Origin: CAZUQP01 sp964622455 | GTDB lineage: Bacteria > Pseudomonadota > Gammaproteobacteria > DSM-16500 | DNA length: 64,000 nucleotides | Direction: 5' to 3' | Assembly: GCA_964622455.1 (NCBI GenBank) | Contig: CAZUQP010000018.1 | Span: 35,160 to 99,159 of the forward strand | In this document: piece after piece, positions 1 through 8,657 of the stretch | Numbering within the stretch: the stretch's first letter is position 1 | How the letters are laid out: every line of letters begins with the position of its first letter | Made by a program: the position numbers and the translations under genes | Notes under the pieces: generated by a model | Told to the model about the DNA's origin: nothing | Database searches by the model: none | Seen by the model: the letters and a program-made list of their open reading frames with translations, nothing else

Positions 1-1
1 T

Positions 2-370
2 TCAGGTAAAGACCCTTCCAAAGTAGACCGATCTGCAGCTTATGCATGCCGGTATGTGGCAAAAAATATTGTGGCAAGCGGCATTGCTGAACGCATAGAA
101 ATTCAAGTTTCCTACGCGATTGGTGTCGCTGAACCGATTTCGATTAATATCGAAACCTTTGGCACCCACAAAATATCTGAAACAAAAATTATTTCTTTAA
201 TTCGAGAACATTTTGATTTACGTCCTTATGGTATTATCAAAATGCTTGATTTGCTTCATCCTATTTACCGGCCGACTGCAACTTACGGACATTTTGGACG
301 TGAAGATTTATCTGTCAGTTGGGAAAAAACGGATAAAGCAGATTTATTACGTAAAGCAGCAAACCTTTAA
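2..370 (+). CDS. metK: S-adenosylmethionine synthase, C-terminal part (5' end outside window)
   Basis: This is the C-terminal part of methionine adenosyltransferase, which makes S-adenosylmethionine from methionine and ATP in the cytosol. The reading frame is open from base 2 and begins in the conserved SGKDPSKVDRSAAY segment of the family's C-terminal domain. It continues through VAKNIVASG and ends with the typical HFGRED...SWEKTD region. The N-terminal and central domains lie to the left of the window. The next gene on the same strand is ahcY, 16 bases on, so synthesis of SAM and clearance of S-adenosylhomocysteine are probably co-transcribed. The GTG at 56 is internal and not a real start. 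Confidence 0.97.
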   Translation, partial: SGKDPSKVDRSAAYACRYVAKNIVASGIAERIEIQVSYAIGVAEPISINIETFGTHKISETKIISLIREHFDLRPYGIIKMLDLLHPIYRPTATYGHFGREDLSVSWEKTDKADLLRKAANL

Positions 371-386
371 AATGAGGCCGATATCT

Positions 387-1700
387 ATGCAGACCAACAA
401 AGTAAAAACGCTTATTCCCGCCTACAAAGTGGCTGATATCAATCTCGCCGACTGGGGCCGTAAAGAAATTAATATTGCTGAAACTGAAATGCCAGGGCTT
501 ATGGCATTACGCGAAATGTATGCGGGCAAAAAACCTTTGAAAGGTGCGCGTATTGCGGGTTGCTTACACATGACGGTTCAAACAGCTGTATTAATCGAAA
601 CATTAATTGCCTTAGGTGCTGAAGTACGATGGTCCTCTTGCAATATTTTTTCAACACAAGATCATGCGGCAGCCGCCATGGCAAAAGCAGGCGTTCCTGT
701 ATTTGCGTTTAAGGGTGAAACTGAAGAAGAATACTGGTGGTGTGTTGAGCAAACCATTATGGCTCCCGGAGGCTTCTGGCCTAATTTAATTCTAGATGAT
801 GGCGGCGACTTGACTGCCGTGCTTCATGAAAAATATCCAGAGCTTTTAAAAAACGTTAAAGGCTTGTCCGAAGAAACAACCACAGGCGTGCATCGTTTAT
901 ATGAAATGTATAAAGCAGGCAAATTAAAAATGCCTGCCATGAATGTGAATGACTCTGTCACTAAATCAAAATTTGATAATTTGTACGGCTGCCGTGAATC
1001 GTTGATTGATGGCATCAAACGTGCAACTGATGTGATGCTCGCAGGTAAAATCGCAGTTGTTTGCGGTTATGGCGATGTAGGTAAAGGATGCGCTCAAGCG
1101 TTACGCGCTTTTGGCGCAACAGTGTTAATCACAGAAATTGATCCCATTTGCGCACTGCAAGCTGCAATGGAAGGCTATCAAGTAGTTACGATGGATGAAG
1201 CGGCCTCTAAAGGGAATATTTTTATTACCGCAACAGGAAATATTCATGTGATTACACATGAGCATCTCTTAAAAATGCAAGATCAAGCAATTGTGTGCAA
1301 CATCGGCCATTTTGATTCAGAAATTGATATTGCTTCTTTGAAAAGATATCCCTGGGAAAATATCAAACCTCAGGTCGATCATGTGATATTACCCAACGGC
1401 AAACGATTAATTGTGTTGGCCGAAGGCCGCCTCGTTAATTTGGGTTGTGCAACTGGACATCCCAGTTTTGTCATGTCAACTTCTTTTACCAACCAAGTAT
1501 TAGCGCAGTTAGAATTGTGGCTGCACAGTGAAAAATATCCAGTCGGTGTTTATGTGCTGCCTAAACATCTAGATGAAATGGTAGCGCGCCTGCACTTGAA
1601 AAAATTAGGTGTCAAATTAACTGAATTAACAGAAGAACAAGCAAAATATTTGAATATTCCGATGAGTGGGCCATTTAAACCGGAACAGTATCGATATTAA
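387..1700 (+). CDS. ahcY: S-adenosylhomocysteine hydrolase
   Basis: Adenosylhomocysteinase reversibly splits S-adenosylhomocysteine into adenosine and homocysteine, relieving product inhibition of methyltransferases. The 437-residue product has the usual bacterial length and carries the NAD-binding loop GYGDVGKGCA, the CNIGHFDSEID segment and the C-terminal substrate lid ending in KPEQYRY. I chose ATG 387 (MQTNK) because GAGG lies about ten bases before it. ATG 372 is in frame but would lack a ribosome site, and anything further upstream runs inside metK in another frame. It follows metK directly and precedes a ClpB-like gene by 43 bases, so the three are likely one transcript. Use of AhcY rather than Pfs/LuxS is a lineage trait shared with Legionella and Pseudomonas. 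Confidence 0.97.
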   Translation: MQTNKVKTLIPAYKVADINLADWGRKEINIAETEMPGLMALREMYAGKKPLKGARIAGCLHMTVQTAVLIETLIALGAEVRWSSCNIFSTQDHAAAAMAKAGVPVFAFKGETEEEYWWCVEQTIMAPGGFWPNLILDDGGDLTAVLHEKYPELLKNVKGLSEETTTGVHRLYEMYKAGKLKMPAMNVNDSVTKSKFDNLYGCRESLIDGIKRATDVMLAGKIAVVCGYGDVGKGCAQALRAFGATVLITEIDPICALQAAMEGYQVVTMDEAASKGNIFITATGNIHVITHEHLLKMQDQAIVCNIGHFDSEIDIASLKRYPWENIKPQVDHVILPNGKRLIVLAEGRLVNLGCATGHPSFVMSTSFTNQVLAQLELWLHSEKYPVGVYVLPKHLDEMVARLHLKKLGVKLTELTEEQAKYLNIPMSGPFKPEQYRY

Positions 1701-1743
1701 AGGCTCTCTTGGGTCACTCATTCATGCAAGGAGATAGTGAACT

Positions 1744-3618
1744 ATGACGAAAGCATCTGTATTCATTGAATTCGCGTACGATTTATTAGACACCTCTGCT
1801 AAAAAAAAATCATCCGTACTCAAAGATCATCCCCATGTTCCTTTTCTTCTGGACATTATCAGCCGATGCGAAAATCATCATGCCGTTTTAACAAATGCTC
1901 ATGAAGAAAAAATTAATCGCGCATTAATGGAAAGTTTTACACATCAATTGAGCGCCGAACATCTGCCTAAAGTATTACGCCATTTTGATTTCATTTATTT
2001 TGACGCGCACGCTTTTGTTTTACCTTCAGCAAATCAAGAACAAGTTGCAGAGTATTTCAATGTTCTAAAAAATAAATTACACCAAGAAAATAAACGCGTC
2101 ATTTTTGCAATTAATGCATTTCATTTGTTAGAAAAAAACAATGCGCCCGCTATATTATTTTTTTATGAAATGATTAAAACACTTTTAACTAATGATCAAT
2201 GGCGTTTTATTTTTTTTACTTCTCAAAAAAATCTGTTTCATCCAATAGATAATTCGTTACTGACTTATTTACCGATGATGACACCCACAACTCAAGAATC
2301 ACTTTCTTTATTAAAAAGTTATAGAGCCTCTCTTGAAGATTTTCATCAGGTAATGATTTCTGATGAAACATTTGCGAGCGCCCATTCTTTAGCAGCCCAT
2401 TATCTTTCTGGAATTGACACTTTTACTCATGCAGTAAAACTTTTGGACAGCGCAAGTGCGAGAGTAAGCGCCTTGGAACGAGACCATCAAACAGGACACA
2501 AACCCATTGTAACGAACCATGCTCTCTTGCACATTATTTCCAGTTGGACGCAAATTCCTTTAACTCATTTACAAAATAATAAATTTCAAGCAAATAAATT
2601 AATAGAAGCTCTTCATCGTCGCGTGTTTGGACAAGATACAGCGATTCATTTTATCGCCTCCCTCTTGCAAAATGCGTGCCTTAAATTACAAGAAACCCGC
2701 GGGCCTTTTTGTCATTTTTTATTTGTGGGGCCTTCCGATGTCGGTAAAACTGAAACAGCGCATGCATTAGCAGAATATTTATTTGGCCGTGAAGATGCTT
2801 TATTGCGAGTGGACTTAACCTACCCATCGCCTTTAAGATTAAAAGATATTAAAGTGATTTCTCGAGCACATACTAATCGCAATATAGATTTATTAAGTGC
2901 AATCGCAGAAACTCCGTATGCCATTATACTGCTTGAAGATATCGATCAAATCTCTGAGCAAACGCTCGATTTATTCAAAAATTTGCTGGCTGAAGGATAT
3001 GCTTTTGATGAGAGTGGCAATCAATATGATTTTCGCCATGCGACAATTATCATGACAACGCGTTTTAGCGCAGCACATATCCAGCAATTATTCAGTGCTC
3101 AAAGTGCGCCAGATGCGACAAAAACGGTTGATTTAATGCAGCTTGTTTTAAGTGATCACGTGATAGAACCTTCGCAATCCCATCATTCTTTTTTATCGCC
3201 CCAAGAATTATCAGAAGAAATTTTACCTAAATTAACTGAGCATTTCTCCCCGTTATTTTTACAAAAAGTTAATATTGTGCCTTTTATACCGCTTGATTAT
3301 CACGCGTTCGAAAAAATAATTCGCACCAAAATAAAAACATTAACAAAACGTCTTGAGGCCAATCTGTCCATTGAATTAAATTGCTCTCCGGAAGTCATTC
3401 AATTTTTAGCCCATGAGTTACTTTGGAAAAAACAAAATAGCCAATCGTTGAATAAGTTATTAGAACAACATCTTTATACGCCTATTTCTCATGCAATTTT
3501 GCTGCACGCTGATGATAAAAATAAATTAAAACGCCTATTGGTGCGGTTAAACGATTCAGGCCAGCTGCTTCAGTGTGAATTTATTACAGCGAATGAGGCT
3601 GCCCTTTACAATTTGTAG
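1744..3618 (+). CDS. Degenerate ClpB/ClpA-like double AAA+ protein
   Basis: The 624-residue protein aligns by eye with the two AAA+ rings of ClpB without the N-terminal and middle domains. Residues about 25-240 track D1: the Walker A position is replaced by TNAHEEKINR (50-59), the Walker B strand is VIFAINAFHLL, and the D1 small-domain landmark is recognisable around 205-240. Residues about 260-620 track D2: SSWTQIP, VFGQD, then an intact Walker A, GPSDVGKT (329-336). D2 is otherwise altered: Walker B ends LLED instead of LLDE, the sensor-1 Asn is Arg (TTR), the arginine-finger motif reads FLQKVN, the GAR sensor-2 motif is absent and no GYVG pore loop is seen. It may bind nucleotide but should hydrolyse and thread poorly. 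AAGGAG lies 14 bases before ATG 1744. The cellular role is unknown; an adaptor or scaffold is possible. Confidence 0.75.
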   Translation: MTKASVFIEFAYDLLDTSAKKKSSVLKDHPHVPFLLDIISRCENHHAVLTNAHEEKINRALMESFTHQLSAEHLPKVLRHFDFIYFDAHAFVLPSANQEQVAEYFNVLKNKLHQENKRVIFAINAFHLLEKNNAPAILFFYEMIKTLLTNDQWRFIFFTSQKNLFHPIDNSLLTYLPMMTPTTQESLSLLKSYRASLEDFHQVMISDETFASAHSLAAHYLSGIDTFTHAVKLLDSASARVSALERDHQTGHKPIVTNHALLHIISSWTQIPLTHLQNNKFQANKLIEALHRRVFGQDTAIHFIASLLQNACLKLQETRGPFCHFLFVGPSDVGKTETAHALAEYLFGREDALLRVDLTYPSPLRLKDIKVISRAHTNRNIDLLSAIAETPYAIILLEDIDQISEQTLDLFKNLLAEGYAFDESGNQYDFRHATIIMTTRFSAAHIQQLFSAQSAPDATKTVDLMQLVLSDHVIEPSQSHHSFLSPQELSEEILPKLTEHFSPLFLQKVNIVPFIPLDYHAFEKIIRTKIKTLTKRLEANLSIELNCSPEVIQFLAHELLWKKQNSQSLNKLLEQHLYTPISHAILLHADDKNKLKRLLVRLNDSGQLLQCEFITANEAALYNL

Positions 3619-3646
3619 GCCGGCCAAAACTAGAGAGAAATTGCGG

Positions 3647-4036
3647 TTAAAACCAATGAAGAGCATGCGCAACAATTCCAAGAGTAGTTGCAAATCCGCC
3701 AATCATCCAAAAGAAATTAAACCAAAGACGATTATTAAGGTCACGCAAGCCCGTTGTCATGTCACTGCGCAAAGAGGTCATATCATTACGTAAAGCAGCA
3801 GAAGAGTCTTTTATATCTTGATTTACTTTCTCAAATCTTTGATCTATCTTTTCAAATCGTTGATCCATCTTTTCAAATCTTTGATCTATTTTTTCAAATT
3901 TACGATCGATGGAATCAAAACGTTTATTTAGTTGTTCCAGTACAGAATCAAAACGTTTATCTAACCGTTCCAGTGTTGCATTAGTATGATTAATCGTTGT
4001 TTCCAGCACGGCTATTCGTTCATCATTTGATGACAT
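3647..4036 (-). CDS. Coiled-coil protein with C-terminal membrane anchor
   Basis: A small protein of about 129 residues, mostly heptad repeats. The core is four to five copies of a seven-residue unit of the type FEKIDQR, predicted to form a continuous coiled coil, followed by one hydrophobic segment (FFWMIGGFATTLGIVAHAL) near the C-terminus that probably anchors it in the inner membrane. This layout resembles DUF1640-like or CCDC90-like small coiled-coil membrane proteins; no function is assigned. I chose ATG 4036 (MSSNDER) because GGGGA lies seven bases upstream. The longer ATG 4063 has a TATAAT hexamer only five bases before it, which would put transcription start on or after that codon. 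Confidence 0.7.
   Translation of the reverse strand: MSSNDERIAVLETTINHTNATLERLDKRFDSVLEQLNKRFDSIDRKFEKIDQRFEKMDQRFEKIDQRFEKVNQDIKDSSAALRNDMTSLRSDMTTGLRDLNNRLWFNFFWMIGGFATTLGIVAHALHWF
3831..3914 (-). repeat. 21-bp tandem repeat encoding heptads
   Basis: Four near-identical 21-bp units follow each other from 3831, 3852, 3873 and 3894; the last is the most diverged. Each encodes one heptad of the coiled coil. A second, about 33-bp duplication (GAATCAAAACGTTTAT...GTTCCAGT) lies just beyond, at about 3912-3975. Such arrays can change length by slippage in steps of whole heptads. Confidence 0.8.
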
Positions 4037-4186
4037 GTGATCCCCTGACTTTCTTTGCTTCATTTTTTATTATACCCTTTTTTTGATTATAATAGTTTCT
4101 ACTAGAAAAAATCGATTCAACCATACACACTGATGAATTAAACAATATGGATTTTCTTAGCAAATAAAATGGATTTCCAACGATTC

Positions 4187-4210
4187 AAAAGGCAGCTTAA
4201 GCTGCCTTTT
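4187..4210 (-). terminator. Rho-independent terminator after the pilin-like gene
   Basis: The perfect stem AAAAGGCAGC / GCTGCCTTTT has a TTAA loop, and the A/T flanks let it work on either strand. It lies 22 bases past the stop of the pilin-like gene (minus strand) and separates it from the coiled-coil gene. Confidence 0.8.
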
Positions 4211-4231
4211 TTCTTGTAAAAGATAATCAAA

Positions 4232-4678
4232 TTATTCTAATACTTGAACTACCATTGTTGCAAAACCTGGCCCTGCGGCAGGGCAAAACGCAATGGTAAA
4301 TTTAGTATTTTGCACTAACAAGCTACGTAACTGAGCGCAACCGGTGTTCGGTACACTTGGAATGTTAATGTTATAACCGTTTAATGAGATATTACTAATA
4401 GTCATCGCGCCGCCCCATCCAGAATTAGGCAATCGGGCTCCAGGCAAATAGGCCAGCATGCCGGTATCAACACCCGTCAGTGATCCATTCATAGATAAAT
4501 AACTTTCTGCTGCAGCAACAATACCAGTCACATTATTAACGGTTGCCGCTATTTTTTGATTAAGAGATGCTGATTGATAATAACGAATTGACATGACAAT
4601 AATCATGGCAGCAATAGCGAGTACTAACATGATTTCTAGGAGGGTTACACCTAGCACTGTTTTGAAAGATTTTCTCAT
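4232..4678 (-). CDS. Type IV pilin-like protein (PilA/PilS/pseudopilin class)
   Basis: The 148-residue protein starts with a short basic leader and a prepilin peptidase site, TVLG|VTLLEIMLVLAIAA, with cleavage after Gly10 and the conserved Glu at mature position 5. The long hydrophobic helix is followed by a small globular head with two C-terminal cysteines (NTGC... and AFCPAA) that probably form the D-region disulfide. Mature residue 1 is Val rather than the usual N-methylated Phe, as also happens in type IVb pilins. GGGGAAG lies before the ATG, and a terminator follows the stop. No assembly genes are adjacent, so it depends on pilus or type II machinery encoded elsewhere. It could be a structural pilin or a minor pseudopilin. 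Confidence 0.8.
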   Translation of the reverse strand: MRKSFKTVLGVTLLEIMLVLAIAAMIIVMSIRYYQSASLNQKIAATVNNVTGIVAAAESYLSMNGSLTGVDTGMLAYLPGARLPNSGWGGAMTISNISLNGYNINIPSVPNTGCAQLRSLLVQNTKFTIAFCPAAGPGFATMVVQVLE

Positions 4679-4825
4679 AGATCTTCCCCATAAGTCACTG
4701 AAAACATTTATGCTAAACTCCTCCTGTCTTTGCGATAGAGGAAACGTACGTATTCGTCGTTAAAGATTACTATGTCTCTTCAACGTAAGCAATAGCAACA
4801 AGCAATTATAAGGATTATAATACAC

Positions 4826-5500
4826 ATGCCAACTACCACTTCACCCTCTTATGTCGCAATTGATCCGCCCACCACTCCGCCAAAAGCCTGTGTTATTTGG
4901 CTGCATGGTCTAGGAGCGGATGGCCATGATTTTATACCCATTGTTCCCGAGTTGACCGCTTTAATTCCTCATTCACTTCGCTTTGTTTTTCCGCATGCGC
5001 CCTTAATGCCTGTCACCATTAACAATGGCGCTATCATGAGGGCTTGGTATGATATCGCATCCTTTGAGATTAACCGCCCCGCCGACCATGCCGGGATTAA
5101 ACAGTCTATCAAAAAGTTACATCAACTTATCGAACAAGAAGAAAAATCTGGGATCCCCATTGAAAAAATAATTCTGGCAGGATTTTCACAAGGTGCTGTT
5201 ATTGCTTTAACAGCAGGCCTTACATTTCCTAAGCCCATTGCAGGTATTATCGCACTGTCAGGCTACCTGCCCCCATTCATATTAACGAGTGAGAGAGTAA
5301 AACATACCTCTATTCCAATTTTTCTGGGCCATGGTCAAGAAGATCCTATTGTTCCCTATGCTCTAGGTGAAATGAGTTATGAAACGCTTAAAAATGAACA
5401 TTATGAAAAAATAAGTTGGCACCATTATCCAATGCCGCATTCAGTATGCGCAGAAGAAATTCAGGATATTGCTAAGTGGATAACATGCTTATTTCATTAA
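4826..5500 (+). CDS. Carboxylesterase / acyl-protein thioesterase-like hydrolase
   Basis: A 224-residue alpha/beta hydrolase of the phospholipase/carboxylesterase family (PF02230, EstB type). The oxyanion region is VIWLHGLGADGHDF, the nucleophile elbow GFSQG, the acid Asp sits in GQEDPIVP and the catalytic His in MPHSV. Members cleave short-chain esters or lysophospholipids and, in eukaryotes, acyl-protein thioesters; the substrate here is unknown. No signal peptide is seen, so it is cytosolic. It is divergent from the pilin-like gene across about 150 bases and convergent with the barrel gene ending at 5507. AAGGATTATAATACAC precedes the start codon. Confidence 0.9.
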   Translation: MPTTTSPSYVAIDPPTTPPKACVIWLHGLGADGHDFIPIVPELTALIPHSLRFVFPHAPLMPVTINNGAIMRAWYDIASFEINRPADHAGIKQSIKKLHQLIEQEEKSGIPIEKIILAGFSQGAVIALTAGLTFPKPIAGIIALSGYLPPFILTSERVKHTSIPIFLGHGQEDPIVPYALGEMSYETLKNEHYEKISWHHYPMPHSVCAEEIQDIAKWITCLFH

Positions 5501-5506
5501 TAAGGC

Positions 5507-6118
5507 TTAACCAAATATGTAACTCACACCCACTGAATACAATTCAAAATTACCGGTATTATTATTGCCTTTTGCTTTTTGCCACTGAGCATTTACATTG
5601 TAATTCGACAAAAATGAATAATCAGCGCCCAAGCCGAAATAATAACCTGTTGTTCTGTTTTTTCCAGTATTAACAGTCACGTTATTAGCGGTCACAAAAC
5701 TTTGGTTAGTGATACTCACTTTCGAATTTAAACGCGCAACACCTACTTTAGCAAAAAAATTTGCGTTGGTATCTCCTATCGCCAAAATTCCCTTTGCAGC
5801 AACGTCATAGGAATAATAATTATTTTTTGCGACTTCTGTTCCATTGACTTTCGATACTGCTTTGCCATATTGCGTATAGCCAACCTCTGCCGCAAAATAG
5901 GGCATAAATTTATACCCAGCATTCAAATTCAAACCAAATCCATCGTTTGATAAAGAACCTCCAGTGACATAATTCGCGTTACTTAAGGTTGATTTACCGA
6001 GATTACCCTCTAGATACCATCCGAAAGGTACTGGAGGATCTGCGGCCATACACGTCATCGTGCTCCCTAATAAAACGGTATGTAAGACGGTTAGTAATAT
6101 TTTTTTTCTTTTCTCCAT
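5507..6118 (-). CDS. Outer-membrane beta-barrel protein (OmpW/Opa-like, PF13505 type)
   Basis: The 203-residue protein starts with a basic residue stretch and a hydrophobic signal peptide ending near MTCMAADPP. The rest alternates polar and aromatic residues in amphipathic strands (GFGLNLNAGYKF, AAEVGYTQYG, YYFGLGADYSF), as in eight-stranded OMP_b-brl proteins. The last residues are SYIFG, so the usual terminal Phe is penultimate. AGGAG lies ten bases before ATG. It is the first of three adjacent barrel genes on this strand but is the least similar to the other two. It is probably an outer-membrane structural or adhesion protein; no substrate can be named. Confidence 0.8.
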   Translation of the reverse strand: MEKRKKILLTVLHTVLLGSTMTCMAADPPVPFGWYLEGNLGKSTLSNANYVTGGSLSNDGFGLNLNAGYKFMPYFAAEVGYTQYGKAVSKVNGTEVAKNNYYSYDVAAKGILAIGDTNANFFAKVGVARLNSKVSITNQSFVTANNVTVNTGKNRTTGYYFGLGADYSFLSNYNVNAQWQKAKGNNNTGNFELYSVGVSYIFG

Positions 6119-6206
6119 AATAACAATTCTCCTAATCTTTTCTGAGTATTTCTATGATGTTAATTCACACACTGTGACAACGTTGACGAAGGCTGATTGG
6201 TTGGAT

Positions 6207-6836
6207 TTAACAAAAATTATAAATAACACCTGCTTTAAATTGATTGTCCCGCGCAGTTAATTTGGTACCAAATAAAGTCACTGTACGATACGCTGTATAA
6301 TCATATTCGCCGCGAACAGCCCAATTATTATTAAGATCTGTTTGCAAACCTAATCCGAGCTGTCCCCCTGTCACATTTGCCTTATCCCATTTAGATGCAT
6401 AACCAGCCGGTATCACTCCTTGATGCATTTCAAAACGCGAGCGAATTCCGCTTAACCTCAAAAAAACAAGCGTCGCATTTGCAAATTTATAACCAGGTAA
6501 CAAACTGGCGCCATAAGTATATCGCATTCTAACTACAGCGCCTGTTGTTCCAGGGTTAGTGTTAATTTGACGGGTAGGCGTACGTGTTGCAGTTTCAGCA
6601 CCAAATGCCTCAAGCCCTAAATAAAGCGGGCCTGCAGCACTCCAGCCTGCGCCCACAAATAAATCACCAAATACCCCTTTGGCTGTTGTATTGGTGCGGG
6701 AAGACGTCACATCTTTTATTACCCAACGGCCATAATCTAAACCAAGATCGGCGCCTACATAAGGAATAAGCATATCAGCAAAAACACCTGTACTACCGAA
6801 CATGATGACACTTGCCAGCATTATTTTCTTAAACAT
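6207..6836 (-). CDS. Outer-membrane beta-barrel protein, paralogue A
   Basis: The 209-residue exported barrel protein has a signal peptide (KKIMLASVIMFGSTGVFA) and strand-rich mature region. Its C-terminal half, GGQLGLGLQT...NWAVRGEYDYTAYR, closely matches that of the neighbour starting at 7388, so the two are tandem paralogues. It ends VIYNFC, again with Phe one short of the terminus. GGGGG lies eight bases before the start. The gene is 18 bases downstream of its paralogue, so they are probably co-transcribed. The function is unknown beyond a likely small porin-like or structural barrel. Confidence 0.8.
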   Translation of the reverse strand: MFKKIMLASVIMFGSTGVFADMLIPYVGADLGLDYGRWVIKDVTSSRTNTTAKGVFGDLFVGAGWSAAGPLYLGLEAFGAETATRTPTRQINTNPGTTGAVVRMRYTYGASLLPGYKFANATLVFLRLSGIRSRFEMHQGVIPAGYASKWDKANVTGGQLGLGLQTDLNNNWAVRGEYDYTAYRTVTLFGTKLTARDNQFKAGVIYNFC

Positions 6837-6854
6837 GCGTCGACCCCCAAACTA

Positions 6855-7388
6855 CTATTCAAATTTATAAACTAATCCAATGTTAAATGCATCTGATCGC
6901 GGAGAAGCACCGCCTACCCTTCGATAGGAAGTATAATCGTATTCGCCACGTACATCCCAGTTTTGCGTGACGCTTGTTTGTAATCCAAGCCCTGCTTGGC
7001 CGCCTGTGGTTGCATTACTGTTTAAACTGCTAAAGCGCGTTTTAATGACGCCCAAACGTATAAACATCATCGCGTGATCACTTAACATCAATCCTGGAAT
7101 AAAACTGAGTCCATAACTATAAGTTGTTCTTAAGCTTACTCCACCTGGATTATTATTCAATGTGGCTGTGCCTAAATTAGCAAAAATTTCACCCGCTAAA
7201 TATACATTTTGATCGACAGTTGCACCATAACCGCCCGAAATTGTGAAAGGAATGCCTCGATAGTTTGACGTGCCTGCCGTATTATTTGTAAGACCCAAAC
7301 CAATACCCAAATAGGGAGCAGAAGAAGCAAAGCTAAGAGTGGAACTCACGGCCAATATTGAACTTGCGATTGCTATTTTTTTTAACAT
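6855..7388 (-). CDS. Outer-membrane beta-barrel protein, paralogue B
   Basis: The 177-residue exported barrel has a signal peptide (LKKIAIASSILAVSSTLSFA) and repeated amphipathic strands (YLGIGLGL, GGQAGLGLQT, NWDVRGEYDYTSYR). It is a tandem duplicate of the gene at 6207-6836. I chose ATG 7388 because AGGAG lies nine bases upstream; a TTG two codons earlier would leave only three bases. It ends LVYKFE, so the C-terminal Phe signature of barrel proteins is shifted by one, as in both neighbours. It is probably the first gene of the barrel transcript, with about 90 AT-rich bases between it and guaC. Confidence 0.8.
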   Translation of the reverse strand: MLKKIAIASSILAVSSTLSFASSAPYLGIGLGLTNNTAGTSNYRGIPFTISGGYGATVDQNVYLAGEIFANLGTATLNNNPGGVSLRTTYSYGLSFIPGLMLSDHAMMFIRLGVIKTRFSSLNSNATTGGQAGLGLQTSVTQNWDVRGEYDYTSYRRVGGASPRSDAFNIGLVYKFE

Positions 7389-7478
7389 ACCCAATAACTC
7401 CTAATATTTTTTATTATTACAATGAAAATCAACGTGGTTAATAACACAGTTGCATTAACATTCTCAACAAAAATAATG

Positions 7479-8534
7479 CTAATCTTCTTTCTGTGCTGCA
7501 TAAGGCACAAACACTTCATTGATTTGTTTGGTCACACGAATAAAGGTAGTTCGTTTTGATAATTCTTTTAAACGTTCAGCGCCCACATACGTGCACGTTG
7601 AACGAATCCCGCCTAAAATATCCAACACCGTATTTTTAACAGGGCCGCGGTAAGGTACATTAACAGAGCGTCCTTCGCTTGCCCGATAGTGCGCAACACT
7701 GCCATGATGTTTTTCCATTGCTTCTGAAGAGCTCATGCCATAAAAACGTTTATATTTTTTACCTTTTTCTTCGATCACATCCCCCAAACATTCATCATGT
7801 CCAGATAACATACCCCCCAACATGACAAAATCAGCGCCGGCTGCAAATGCTTTAGCAACATCTCCCGGTGTTACGCAACCGCCATCCGCACACACATGTC
7901 CTCTTAATCCGTGTGCTGCATCTGCGCATTCAATAATGGCAGACAATTGCGGATAACCAACTCCTGTTTTATCACGCGTGGTACACACAGAGCCTGGCCC
8001 AATGCCAATTTTGACAATATCAGCACCCGATAAAACGAGCTCTTCTACCATCTCCCCCGTCACAACATTCCCCGCCATAATGACTTTGTCCGGATAAGTT
8101 TCGCGCAATTTTTCTAAACATTTTACAAAACGTTCCGTATAACCATTGGCAACATCCAAACAAATCATCGAAACATTGACGGCATCCGTAATTTCTCTTA
8201 AGGTCAAAAAATCTTGCTCTGAGATACCGATGGAAACAAAACAAGAAGGCATAGCACTTTGATGTTTCTTAGAAAATGCCTGCCATTCTTTCATGGAATG
8301 AAATTTATCCATGGCAGTCAATAAACCATGTTCCGCTAACGCAGCACCCATTGCAAAAGTGCCTGTATGGTCCATATTGGCCGCAATAATCGGCACACCC
8401 TTCCAGACTATTTTTGCATTTCTAAAACGAATTTCACGCTCTAAGGCCACTTCAGATCTTGATTTTAATACGCTTCGCTTTGGACGAATTAAAACATCTT
8501 TAAAATCAAGTTTGACATCGTATTCAATACGCAT
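7479..8534 (-). CDS. guaC: GMP reductase
   Basis: GuaC reduces GMP to IMP with NADPH, releasing ammonia, and so lets guanine nucleotides be recycled to adenine nucleotides. The 351-residue protein belongs to the IMPDH/GMPR TIM-barrel family and has the GMPR-type N-terminus (DFKDVLIRPKRS), the catalytic cysteine loop GIGPGSVCTTRDKTGVGYPQ, and no CBS domains, which separates it from IMP dehydrogenase. The C-terminal flap and FVPYAA tail are present. It stands alone between barrel genes and fmt on the same strand, about 120 bases downstream of fmt, so it probably has its own promoter. Confidence 0.95.
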   Translation of the reverse strand: MRIEYDVKLDFKDVLIRPKRSVLKSRSEVALEREIRFRNAKIVWKGVPIIAANMDHTGTFAMGAALAEHGLLTAMDKFHSMKEWQAFSKKHQSAMPSCFVSIGISEQDFLTLREITDAVNVSMICLDVANGYTERFVKCLEKLRETYPDKVIMAGNVVTGEMVEELVLSGADIVKIGIGPGSVCTTRDKTGVGYPQLSAIIECADAAHGLRGHVCADGGCVTPGDVAKAFAAGADFVMLGGMLSGHDECLGDVIEEKGKKYKRFYGMSSSEAMEKHHGSVAHYRASEGRSVNVPYRGPVKNTVLDILGGIRSTCTYVGAERLKELSKRTTFIRVTKQINEVFVPYAAQKED

Positions 8535-8657
8535 GATAAATTCCTTATGCTGATCACTAACATTTTCTCAAACATACAAAATAAAAACCATCCATACCAT
8601 GCATGCCCGGCAAAATTTGCCTGTCTATCTTGAAGGATGAATAGTTAGAAATTTTTG

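Noticed and set aside
213..386. Upstream extension of ahcY into metK
   Set aside because: It runs in a different frame inside metK and adds residues not found in AhcY; a ribosome site fits ATG 387.
4037..4063. Longer start (ATG 4063) for the coiled-coil protein
   Set aside because: A TATAAT is five bases before it, and GGGGA fits ATG 4036.
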